Part shown: in pieces, positions 1-9,479 of the stretch | Position numbering within the stretch: the stretch's first letter is position 1 | Layout of the letters: every line of letters begins with the position of its first letter | NCBI GenBank assembly: GCA_025769875.1 | Contig: JAGFNK010000385.1 | Coordinates: 1-50,910, forward strand | Origin: Russula earlei | Lineage: Eukaryota; Basidiomycota; Agaricomycetes; Russulales; Russulaceae | Reading direction: 5' to 3' | Length of the DNA: 50,910 nt | Notes under the pieces: generated by a model | What the model saw: the letters and a program-made list of their open reading frames with translations, nothing else | What the model was told of the DNA's origin: nothing | Databases searched by the model: none | Translations under genes and position numbers: made by a program

Positions 1-565
1 CTCTTTAACAATAAGGTGGGGAAGTCCTCGTGAGGTGGGTTCAACTTCTGGTACGTCGTGTAAGTTAGTTAAAGTGGTGACAGGGAATGCGACAGAGGTC
101 CCAAGTTCGATAATGATTTAGGTTTAAGACGTGTCCTGTGATAGCGTCTTCTTCTTCGTCTTCTTCTAAGGCGTATTCTCGAGGCACTTTAGTTAAAGCA
201 AAGAAGAAATGTTTATTTCGATCTTTATTGAAGCGTTACAAGGGTGGTTCTTACTTTTTAAGAACCGTGCGCAAGATCTATAGTCTCGAGTTGGTACCCT
301 CTCAATTATTTCGAGAGGGTTAAGGGAATACGAGGCGTAAAGCAAAAGCGAAGTAGCTGGGGGTTAAAGTGGATGGTGTCGACTGTATAAGTCGAATAGT
401 GATGTAGGGACACGCGGTTACTGTTCTCCTCGAAGTGTAAGTAGCCGTATGCGAAAAGCGAGACGTCCGTCCAAGAAGTCATGTATGATAGATAAGCAAA
501 ATGAGCCCTCGTAAGCAGGGCGGTAAATAGCAGGCAAGGTAAGTAGTTTCCTAAATAACGAGGTG
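1..565 (-). other. Unassigned interior of element A2
   Basis: This lies downstream of the short ORF in element A2. No domain is recognisable. On the minus strand around 100-215 there is an open, acidic stretch (containing a run like EEDEEEDA), but stops interrupt it on both sides, so it may be decayed coding sequence. Two perfect 8-bp stem-loops stand close together: 246-266 (GGTTCTTA, 5-nt loop, TAAGAACC) and 296-320 (ACCCTCTC, 9-nt loop, GAGAGGGT). Confidence 0.4.
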
Positions 566-2017
566 TTAAAAAATGTATGCGATGCGTCCGAGGGGAAAGT
601 CAGCATCCGGGGCGTATATCCCGACGTTGGAGCAGATGCCGAAGGTGTCAAGACACGTACTGCTGATCACTAAGGACTCAGGAGCAGGTGGGCAGGGGTC
701 GGAACAGATGGTACGCGGCGTAAACAGCGTTGAACAGGAGGATGAGCCAAACGACTAGAAGATACCAGATGGGGACTGGTACATGTTGCAGGAGGCAGAG
801 GCGAAGAGTAGAGGCCAGTGCAGCGAGGGACTTTAAACAAGGCAGTCGTTGAAGAGTACCTTGAAGACGAGGGAAGGCTTTAGACTGAGCAGTCGCAGGG
901 GAGTACCCAGGAAGTGGAGAGTATCACAAATGGACAGTCTGACGACTGCCATGCTTCATTGGGGCTTATATACAGTGTACAGGATCGATTACAAAGCACT
1001 GGGACTATTCTAGACTCTTTGGTACCATCCAATAGGACTACAGAGGCATAAACTTGCTTATGCCAAGTTTCAGGCTTACTGAGCGCATTACTGATCATTG
1101 TGGAGCGATGACATCATTATGATGTCACTGTGGGGCGCTTAGTGAGCCTATGAGGTCACTGTGGAGTCGCTCAGTCAGCCATGATGTCATTGGAGCCTTG
1201 ATGACGTCAGATGATTTATGCAACAGTTTCTAAGAGTTTGTGCCGCTGTTTCGGGTCCATGGTGGCTGGGTGGCCATGTGGCTTGCCACGCGATGATTAC
1301 CCGATTAGGAAACCGGTGCCTGGTCGTGTTAGAGTGCTTTTGCAATAGCAATATCTTGTACCACAGGAGGGATAGCCCAGAAAATGGAAGGGAGTCGGCA
1401 ATGCAAAGTGAGAGAGGTCTTTCTTGAGTAAAATAGGACAATCCTTGGCCAGGACTTGGCCTTGGTTCGTAACAGAAGGGGGTGAGATTGTACTGGGTGG
1501 CAAGGGCAGTGTTGGAGGGTTCTACCGCAAAAGTGTGGACGATGCGTGCACGAAAGGCGGTAGTGAAGGTGTCTGTGAATGCGCGATGAGCTAACTGGTC
1601 TGAGGTAGGGATGCGTCCAAGGTAGTCTTGATGATTCAAGTCGTGGAGGGGACGCCACTGCTCCTGGCGACGATTGGTGGTAGGGAGGACGAAGTACTGG
1701 TGTGGATGGAAGCGAAATACTGTGCAGGGGGGGCGGTCGAGGAAGCCTTCAGGTAAGGGAGGACGGTCCGCCTGCTGTTGCTCGTTCTGCGCTGGAGGGG
1801 GAGTGCCGACAGGGACAAAGTTGTCTGGGATAGGCTGGGCAGTGGTAGGAGACGATGGGGGAGCCGTTGGGGAGTACAAGAGGCTGAGGGGTGAGGATGT
1901 GTCGACTGGGTCGATGTCTTCAGTGAGGATGTGAAGGGCAGTGCGTGGGGTAGGTTGCAGAGGAGAAGGGAGGCGCAAGGAGGTGTTAACCAAAGTGGGG
2001 GAGTTAGGAGTGGACAC
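566..2017 (-). pseudogene. ORF1 of element A2, interrupted by a solo LTR
   Basis: The ATG at 2017 lies 47 nt inside the 5' LTR boundary, as expected for a first retroelement ORF. The protein starts with a proline/serine/threonine-rich segment (MSTPNSPTLV...) and then a less biased stretch with HDLNHQDYLGRIP. A family-A solo LTR (646-1474) splits it. When that LTR and one copy of the 5-bp duplication are ignored, the frame continues to a TAA at 568-566, for a product of about 205 residues. No zinc knuckle or capsid motif is seen, so Gag function is a guess from position. In composition it resembles the N-terminal part of the third ORF of element B1. Confidence 0.5.
646..1474 (-). repeat. Solo LTR, family A (copy A1)
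   Basis: An 829-bp sequence beginning TGTTACGAAC and ending TTGACA on the minus strand, nearly identical to 2064-2892 and 4924-5752. It is bounded by the direct repeat GAAGG (641-645 and 1475-1479), the 5-bp target duplication expected of an integrated LTR element. Because this duplication flanks one LTR alone, it is a solo LTR left by LTR-LTR recombination, not the partner of the LTR at 2064. A TATATAAG box lies inside it on the minus strand. Confidence 0.9.
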
Positions 2018-2051
2018 TTGAGCGTTGGCTGGTCAATACAGGGATGATGAG

Positions 2052-2061
2052 AGACTGTCCA
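2052..2061 (-). promoter_or_regulatory. Primer-binding site of element A2, probably self-primed
   Basis: On the minus strand TGGACAGTCT begins 2 nt after the LTR end. It is the exact reverse complement of AGACTGTCCA inside the LTR (2358-2349), which begins 33 nt from the start of the TATATAAG box, where transcription should start. This is the arrangement of Tf1-like elements, where the 5' end of the RNA folds back to prime reverse transcription. Confidence 0.65.
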
Positions 2062-2063
2062 GA

Positions 2064-2892
2064 TGTCAAGACACATACTGCTGATCACTAAGGACTCAGG
2101 AGCAGGTGGGCAGGGGTCGGAACAGATGGTACGCGGCGTAAACGGCGTTGAACAGGAGGACGAGCCAAACGACTAGAAGATACCAGATGGGGACTGGTAT
2201 GTGTTGCAAGAGGCAGAGGTGAAGAGTAGAGGCCAGTGCAGCAAGGGACTTTAAACAAGGCGGTCGTTGAAGAGTACCTTGAAGACGAGGGAAGGCTTTA
2301 GACTGAGCAGTCACAGGGGAGTACCCAGGAAGTGGAGAGTATCACAAATGGACAGTCTGACGACTGCCATGCTTCATTGGGGCTTATATACAGTGTACAG
2401 GATCGATTACAAAGCACTGGGACTATTCTAGACTCTTTGGTACCATCCAATAGGACTACAGAGGCATAAACTTGCTTATGCCAAGTTTCAGGCTTACTGA
2501 GCGCATTACTGATCTTTGTGGAGCGATGACATCATTATGATGTCACTGTGGGGCGCTTAGTGAGCCTATGAGGTCACTGTGGAGTCACTCAGTCAGCCAT
2601 GATGTCATTGGAGCCTTGATGACATCAGATGATTTATGCAACAGTTTCTAAGAGTTTGTGCCGCTGTTTCGGGTCCATGGTGGCTGGGTGGCCATGTGGC
2701 TTGCCACGCGATGATTACCCGATTAGGAAACCGGTGCCTGGTCGTGTTAGAGTGCCTTTGCAATAGCAATATCTTGTACCACAGGAGGGATAGCCCAGAA
2801 AATGGAAGGGAGTCGGCAATGCAAAGTGAGAGAGGTCTTTCTTGAGTAAAATAGGACAATCCTTGGCCAGGACTTGGCCTTGGTTCGTAACA
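2064..2892 (-). repeat. 5' LTR of element A2
   Basis: 829 bp, TG...CA termini on the minus strand, nearly identical to the solo LTRs at 646-1474 and 4924-5752. A TATATAAG box sits at 2390-2383. The flanks (CCAGA on the internal side, GAGTG outside) do not match each other, as expected for one LTR of a longer element and unlike the two solo copies. In every copy, several open frames of 60-70 codons run through the LTR; they are not genes. Confidence 0.85.
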
Positions 2893-3501
2893 GAGTGTGT
2901 GCTGCTGTATAGTGCATAACACCACACCAGCCCATTTGGAGTCTCAGTCCATTCATCGCTCAGCATCATCACTAGCATCATTCCCAACTCCCACACCCCA
3001 TATCGTTTCCAATATCACCTCTTGTGGTGAACGTGACCCTGCTGCAGATGACGGGCCTTTGGCCAATTACCCCATTTTGGGAGTCGTGCAATCGGACAGT
3101 GAGTATCCACTACAATGCTTATGGCTAACGCTGACCATTGACATCGTAGACTATGATGATGATCAAATCCACAATATGTGCTTACCTGGGCAGGAAACTG
3201 CCATCGAACTGCCATTACCTGCAGATCCGGGGTATCCTGATCACCCACCTGCGTGGACTGAGGTGGGCGAATCAGAGGCCGTGCTAATGGACCAATTTCC
3301 ATTTGGTCACCCTGGCACTCCAATTTCTGGACCGTATGACATCCATGCAGCAAATGGGTCTAGTGGCGCAGCACCCAGAGACACCATATGGGCTCCATTC
3401 TCCTCCGAAATTGACTGGGAAATTGCACGTTGGGCAAAGATGCATGGCCCAACATCATCAGCAGTCACAGATCTACTTGTGATCCCTGAGGTACGTGTAC
3501 C
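2893..3501 (+). pseudogene. Plavaka-type transposase, 5' part
   Basis: An open frame from about 2897 encodes the N-terminal part of a Plavaka transposase, a CACTA-related (CMC superfamily) cut-and-paste transposase common in Agaricomycetes. Family-typical segments are IWAPFSSEIDWEIARWAKM and GPTSSAVTDLLVIPE. The coding part stops at GAG (3490), followed by a GTACGT donor site. Retroelement B1 is inserted 11 nt into this intron, and the reading frame resumes at 11788. The true N-terminus is not seen: family-A LTR sequence abuts at 2892 and may have replaced or separated it. Nothing upstream looks like the zinc-finger N-terminus seen in some relatives. Confidence 0.75.
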
Positions 3502-3994
3502 TGTCACCGACTGGGGGGCGGTGTCGCTGACAAATCGGTTCACGCGCGAGACGAGCGCAGCGAGTCGAGCGAGACACTAAGTCCTCGCGAGCTTCGGGGA
3601 TCTCGGAGACAATATTGCCAAGGCAGATATGTTCCGCGGAAGAGGGAAACTATGAATAGGTCTTCGCGTTGAGAAGGCTTATGAGTAGTGAGGGTTTCAG
3701 ACGAGATGCTTGATGTCTTGCAAGCCTACAAGTCCTGAAGCGAGAAAACCAGTGATGATTCACAGGAGAACAAGCTTAAGGCTTGTCCTCATCAAATGGC
3801 AGTCTTATATACATGCTAAGTACTATATCAAATAGTATTCGCGAGGTAGAGGCGAGGCGATCGAACTGGAACATGCGAGAAGCGTCTGGTACACACGAGG
3901 CTGTGAGAGTCATAAAACACGCGGGAAATTCGAGGTCTGTCCGGGTAGGCTTGCCCGGTTGCCGGTCCGGTCCGATGTGCCCGTTCTTGTGACA
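3502..3994 (-). repeat. 3' LTR of element B1
   Basis: 493 bp with TGTCAC...GTGACA ends, near-identical to 11258-11749. The minus-strand TATATAAG box, the start-site palindrome and the AAGCTTGTTCT self-priming segment are all retained here. Confidence 0.95.
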
Positions 3995-4006
3995 TTACCC
4001 CCTTGT
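3995..4006 (-). promoter_or_regulatory. Polypurine tract of element B1
   Basis: Directly before the 3' LTR on the minus strand is ACAAGGGGGTAA. The same tract precedes the 3' LTR of B2 (50402-50411). Its place and purine content fit the primer for plus-strand DNA synthesis. Confidence 0.8.
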
Positions 4007-4012
4007 TAAGGT

Positions 4013-6103
4013 CTAACCCGTGTAGGGGTGGACGTTAGAGACGCAACGGTGGGTATGATAATGGAGTTGGTCTCGTGGAACTCGACATATTTTGTGCGCT
4101 TTGCAGCGCCGGTGTGGGGTTCTGCAGAAGTCGTTCTTATGTCCTTGACGGTTGCAGAGGATGCAGGTGGTAATCTTGGGACAATCAACGGTATCATGTC
4201 CTCCATCAAGGCACCAGGAGCATTTGTCGGAGACGCGGGGAGGGAATTGGTACCAAGGATCCATGATTGCTTCCTTGGCATCCTTGTGTTCCTGTTCGGT
4301 TAGCTGTGGCATAGATTGGAATAGAATTCTGGGTTCGAGCCGAGTTTTAGCGTTGGCTTTCGCCAACTTGACCTTGCTATCTCGAATCTCCCATAGCATG
4401 TCATGGTATCGTCCCCTAGCTGTTACCAATTGATTGGCCATTTGTCGTGCCCTTTTTATGGCGAAGCGGTATCGAAGGACTTCGGCTTCGAGGGATAGAT
4501 CTTCTTCGAAGGTGAGGGCTTGGTTGACAGCCTTGGTGTGTCTGAGTCCTTCTTGGAACAAGAAGGCGTCTTTTGTGGTAAGGAGGGGACGAGGGTAGGG
4601 ATCGGCCCGAGCTCGGATTGAGATTCGATGAGTAGGGCACCCAGGGCCGTATGTCGCAGTGACTGATGGGAACCCATTGGTCAGGTTTGGCAGTACGAAT
4701 CGCGGGGGAATTGTATCGTCTTCGTTGCCCGGGTCGGGGATTAGTATGTTGAGTCCCAGGGTTCCCTCCATCCAGTCACTTCCCAGTTCACGTAGCTCAG
4801 CTGCAGCGTCCGTTCCAGGAGCAATAGGTGTCGTGTAAGCAGGTGGGGGGGTGACGTTGTCTCATAGGGGTACGGGAACGAAGTTCTCGTTGAGGAGTAT
4901 GAGATCGATTGGTTGTTGGGGAATGTTACGAACCAAGGCCAAGTCCTGGCCAAGGATTGTCCTATTTTACTCAAGAAAGACCTCCCTCACTTTGCATTGC
5001 CGACTCCCTTCCATTTTCTGGGCTATCCCTCCTATGGTACAAGATATTGCTATTGCAAAAGCACTCTAACACGACCAGGCACCGGTTTCCTAATCGGGTA
5101 ATCATCGCGTGGCAGCCACATGGCCACCCAGCCACCATGGACCCGAAACAGCGGCACAAACTCTTAGAAACTGTTGCATAAATCATCTGACGTCATCAAG
5201 GCTCCAATGACATCATGGCTGACTGAGCGACTCCACAGTGACCTCATAGGCTCACTAAGCGCCCCACAGTGACATCATAATGATGTCATCGCTCCACAAT
5301 GATCAGTAATGCGCTCAGTAAGCCTGAAACTTGGTATAAGCAAGTTTATGCCTCTGTAGTCCTATTGGATGGTACCAAAGAGTCTAGAATAGTCCCAGTG
5401 CTTTGTAATCGACCCTGTACACTGTATATAAGCCCCAATGAAGCATGGCAGTCGTCAGACTGTCCATTTGTGATACTCTCATCTTCCTGGGTACTCCCCC
5501 GCGACCGCTCAGTTTAAAGACTCCTCTCGCTCCCAAGGTACTCTTCTACGACCGCCTTGTTTAAAGCCCCCTCGTTGCACTGGCTTCTAACCTTCGCCTC
5601 TGCCTCCAGTTACACGTACCAGTCCCCATCTGGTACATCTTAGTCATTTGGCTCGTCCTCTTGTTCAACGCCGCCTACGCCGCGTACCATCTGTTCCGAC
5701 CCTTGCCCACCTGCTCCTGAGTCCACACGGATCAGTAGTACGTGTCTTGACAGGGAATGGGTGTGTCAAGTCGAGGGGGAATAGGGATGGGGTCAGGAGA
5801 AGGGGAGCGAACGTGGTAGGATGGGCTGCGAGTGATTGGGGAGTTGGTTCCTCTAGTGGGGGAACGGTTGCCAAAAGCTCGTAGTATAGTGGGTAGGGTC
5901 TCCTCATGCCAAAGTTCTTGGGCTTGGGCTATCATGGCTGCATGTCGTGCTGCGCGACGTACTAAGAGTTGAGTGTTAATGGTTGCGGCCGTGGATGGAG
6001 ACGGTTCTCTAGAGATTGGTAGAGGAATGAGAGTTGGGGAGTGTGGGGGAGTAGGGACGAGAGTAACGGAAGAAGGGGCAGGTGAGTTGACGTTGGAGGA
6101 CAT
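4013..6103 (-). pseudogene. Third ORF of B1 (env position) with CCHC zinc knuckles
   Basis: It starts 54 nt after the pol stop (ATG at 6103, MSSNVNSP). Without the nested solo LTR (4924-5752) and one target duplication it forms a frame of about 418 codons broken by one in-frame TGA (4864-4862), which is CGA in copy B2. The N-terminal half is Pro/Ser-rich with a conserved block (AARHAAMIAQAQELWHEETL). The middle is helical, and the C-terminus has two canonical C-x2-C-x4-H-x4-C knuckles (CSWCLDGGHDTVDC and CILCNRQGHKNDFC) plus a further Cys/His-rich tail. There is no signal peptide or membrane segment, so it is not an envelope protein. A nucleic-acid-binding accessory role is inferred from the knuckles. 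Confidence 0.75.
4924..5752 (+). repeat. Solo LTR, family A (copy A3), nested in B1
   Basis: 829 bp, TGTTACGAAC...TTGACA on the plus strand, flanked by the target duplication GGGAA (4919-4923 and 5753-5757). The uninterrupted sequence across the site is seen in copy B2 near 49480, which confirms the insertion point. It splits the third ORF of B1. It is younger than B1. Confidence 0.95.
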
Positions 6104-6156
6104 GTTAGGTTGGGGGAATGGAGTGGTGAGGGATGTTGGTTGGGATTGGTGGTTTT

Positions 6157-9100
6157 TTATGCGTTGGGTCGTCCAGCCATAGCGGAGTAGAATTCTTTGA
6201 GGAGTCTGGGGGCGTTGAGGTTGTGATGATCGACCCATGAATCATCTGACGATGGGTAGCCTTTCCAGTGTACGAGGTATTGAAGTTTACGTGTTCGTCC
6301 AAACCTTCTGGCATCTAGAATGGCCTCGATTTCGTATTCTTCTTCGTTATCGATGATCGGAGGGGGTCGTGTGAACGGCGTGCCATACTCTTCCGTTTCT
6401 ATATATGGTAGGAGTAGGTTGACATGGAAGACGTCGTGTATTTTCATAGATGACGGAAGTTGGAGTTGGTAGGCGACTTTGGAAATCTTTTTTATGATGG
6501 GGAAGGGTCCGTATCGTTTTGGGGTCAGCTTGCGGTTTCCTCGTGTTTTGAGGTTCTTGCCTTCTAGCCATACGAGGGTTCCTTCTTTCATTTCCGGGTT
6601 ATCAGGTCTAGAGGGTTGTTGTTTACGTTCTAAAAGTTGCTGTGCGTCATGTCTAGATTGTTCTAGTTCTCTGAGTCGATCGGTTGAAGCGGGAACGTTG
6701 TTGTCCTCGAGGTTTATGTCAATCTGGGGTTTGAATCCCATGAGAAGTTCATGTGGTGATCGTCGTGATGTTTCATGTTTCCATGAGTTGTGTGCATATT
6801 CCGCAATGGGAAGTATTTTTGCCCAGGAGTGTGGGTGGGTTGCGGTCCAAGGTCTTAAGTATTGTTCTAGCCAGGCATTCATTCTTTCGGTTTGTCCGTC
6901 GGTTTGAGGGTGGAACGCCGTGGACATGTTTTGTTTGATGCCTAGGCTTTTACATAATGCTTTGGAGAAGTTTGATGCAAATCGGGGAATCTCTGTCGGA
7001 TATGATTCTTTTGGGGAGTCCAAACCAAGGCACGAGGTGTTTCAGGTATTCGTGTGCAACACCTGTTCCGTCGATCGTCTTGTTACATGGGATGAATTTG
7101 GTTGCTTTAGAGCATCCTTGATCGACAATGGTGAGGATACTATCGAATCCTTCTGATTTTGGTAAGTCGGTGATGAGGTCCATTGACATGTATTGAAAGG
7201 GGCCTTGTTCAACGTGTGTGTCGAGTGGAAAGGTTGTGGCTTTCTTTCTTGGTAGGTTGGTTTTGGATTCTTGGCATTTGGCGCAAGCCTTTCACGTACT
7301 GTTCTACGAACTGTCGTAGTTTGGGTCCTTCATAGTGTTGTTTGACTAGGTCCCATGTGTTGGCAATTCCAGGGTGTCCTGCAGGTGGGGCATCGTGAAA
7401 TTGTCGTAGGATTTCTCGTCGTTTGTCTAGTTTGTCAGGTAAGTAGATTTTTCGTGTGAATATTTCAGGTGGAAGGAGGGATGGTTTTTTGTTCTTCTAC
7501 CCCCTTGTTAAGGTCTTTGCGACGAGAAAGTGTGTCGGCAATCGTATTTGTGTGTCCAGGAATGTGTTCCATAACTAAGTTGAAAGTCTTGCATATATTG
7601 CATCCATCTTGCTTGTCGTCCCGTTAGTTTTGTGGTTCTTTGAAGTATGTTAAATTTTTGTGGTCTGTCCTTATTCGAACGGGTTTCTGTGCTCCTAGGA
7701 AAAATGGTCGGCCACTTTTGAGGCCGAAGATGACGGCAGCCAGTTCTTTATCATGTGCGTCGTAATTTCTTTCTGCGTCTAGTAGTGTTCTTGAATAGAA
7801 ATGCTATGGGGTGGAGTCCATCTTCGTATTCTTGGGAAATCACTGCTCCTACGGCAAATCCTGATGCGTCAGTATCTAGGATAAATTGCTTGGTCCAGTC
7901 TGGAGTTCGAAGAACTGGGTAGGACACGCATGTATCTTTTCAGTGATTGGAATGCCTGTTGTTCTTTAGGTGTCCATTCCCATTGTTTATTCTTTTTTGT
8001 CAGATCATTGAGCGGTCCTGGCTTTGATTGAGAAATTTGGGATGAAGTTACGGTAGAAGTTGCAGAATCCCAGGAAACTGCGAACTTCTTTTAATGTTTT
8101 CGGTATAGGCCAGTCTTCAATCCCTTTGACCTTTACTGGGTCCATAGTGATTTTTCCTTCGCCAATGATTACACCTAGGTATTCGACTTTTCTTTTGTGG
8201 AATTGGCATTTTTCTGGTTTAAGATATAGGTCGTGTTGTCTTAATTTTGACAGGATGTGGTTGACTTTTGATTTGTGTTTTTCTTCATCATTTTCTGTGG
8301 CGATGAATGATGTCGTCCATAGTAGATTTTCAAGCCATCCTTGAGCGAGTTCATCTTGAAAGATGTCGTCCATCATTGTTTGGAAGGTTGCTGGAGAGTT
8401 AGTTAATCCAAAGAACATTACCGTCGGTTCAAATAGTCCGTCGCTTGTTTTGAAGGCCTGCTTTCCATTCGTCTCCCTCTTTAATCCTAATGTTGTTATA
8501 GCCCCATCTGATGTCGAATTTGGTGAAGAGTTCTTTGCCTGCTAGGGCATGTATCAACTCTGGGATTAAAGGAAGTGGATAGACGTTGGGTATGGTCCAT
8601 TTATTCAGGTTTCTATAGTCTTGTACTGGTCGAAACTTGCCATCCTTCTTTTTGATCAGGAAGAAGCCACTCGCATACGGTGAGTTGGATCTTCTAATTC
8701 GTTTTAATCGCAGATTTTGTTCGAGAAATTTTCCTTGTTCTTCTTTTTCTTTGGGGAGAGAGGGGGTATACTCTACAATTGATTGTCGTGGGGGCGTCGG
8801 GCTTAAGATCAATAGCGTGATCCCACTTTCTTGGCCCAGGGAATCTCTCCGATTTTTGTTCTTCAAACACTTGGACCATAAGCATGATATTGGAGGGGGA
8901 CTATTTGTTGCCAAGTCAGTTGCTTTGATTGCATTTGGGATTCCGCTAATTGTTGGGCGATTGTAGTTCTTCGTAGTTGTGTTTGCACCCATAGTTCATC
9001 ACCCTTCTTCCCATTGTGCGATGTTTCTTATCCATTCTGGTGTTTCTTCATTTCCGGATAAGGTTATCTTCCCTAACAATGTTCCATTGGTCCAATTGAT

Positions 9101-9417
9101 TTTGGGATTTGTTGATTCAAGGAAGGGTATCCTAAAATTAGATCGTCTTGTCCGATGTCTGCTACAAGGAATTGGTGTTTGCCTTTTTGTCCCAATAGTT
9201 CTAATTCCAGGTCTACCGCTTGAGTGATTTTTCCTAGACGATTAGGGGTGTTATCAACGTTTTTCACCACCCTTGCTGTCAACAATTTTCGTGTTTTCAA
9301 TTGAAGTTGTTTGGTTAATTTGGGGGATATGAAGCATTCCGTTGCTCCACTATCGATTAACGCAGTTTTCTCTTCGGCTTTTGAGGTTCCAACGTACATA
9401 GTCAAATTGACCTGCAT
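6157..9417 (-). pseudogene. Pol of B1: protease, RT, RNase H, integrase, chromodomain (frameshifted)
   Basis: Pieces in order on the minus strand. Aspartic protease (9417-9073) with ALIDSGATECFI. Reverse transcriptase (about 8890-8005) with [10 protein letters not shown] and [12 protein letters not shown]. RNase H remnants (about 8000-7480). Integrase with a DDE core (MDLITDLP..., HPQTDGQTERMN) from 7189 to about 6400. A C-terminal chromodomain (EYEIEAILDARR, YLVHWKGYPSSDDSW) to the stop at 6157. The chromodomain places the element among chromoviruses. Comparison with B2 shows multiple frameshifts: after the protease, within RT at about 8429, at the catalytic YMDD (about 8320, two single-base insertions around it), in RNase H and in integrase near 7000. 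The last 288-codon frame (7023-6157) is intact. Pol lies in the -1 frame relative to gag. Confidence 0.9.
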
Positions 9418-9479
9418 TGACTTTCTTTTTATAACTTTATGTACATTGGTACCTAGGGCCCGAGCGATCGCCGATATGC

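Larger units (their letters stand above)
1..2892 (-). mobile_element. Truncated LTR retrotransposon, family A (copy A2), 5' part
   Basis: The element reads on the minus strand: 5' LTR at 2064-2892, a primer-binding site at 2052-2061, then a short ORF from 2017, and it continues off the left edge of the window. The LTR has TG...CA ends and is 829 bp, the same length as two solo copies in the window. The base after the LTR (2893) starts Plavaka transposase sequence, so the element seems to have landed in or next to that gene. Its target duplication cannot be checked because the other end is missing. A solo LTR of the same family (646-1474) is inserted inside it. No protease, reverse transcriptase or integrase is visible in the part present, so assignment to Ty3/gypsy rests only on general layout. 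Confidence 0.75.

Noticed and set aside
1187..2017. Single 276-codon minus-strand ORF
   Set aside because: Its C-terminal part reads into the solo LTR 646-1474. The element ORF instead continues at 640.
646..2892. A compact element made of two 829-bp LTRs around a 589-bp interior
   Set aside because: The LTR at 646-1474 has its own 5-bp duplication (GAAGG on both sides), so it is a separate solo insertion. The outer flanks GAAGG and GAGTG do not match.
3502..3580. C-terminal end of the 2897-3580 ORF
   Set aside because: This part is LTR sequence of element B1, not transposase.
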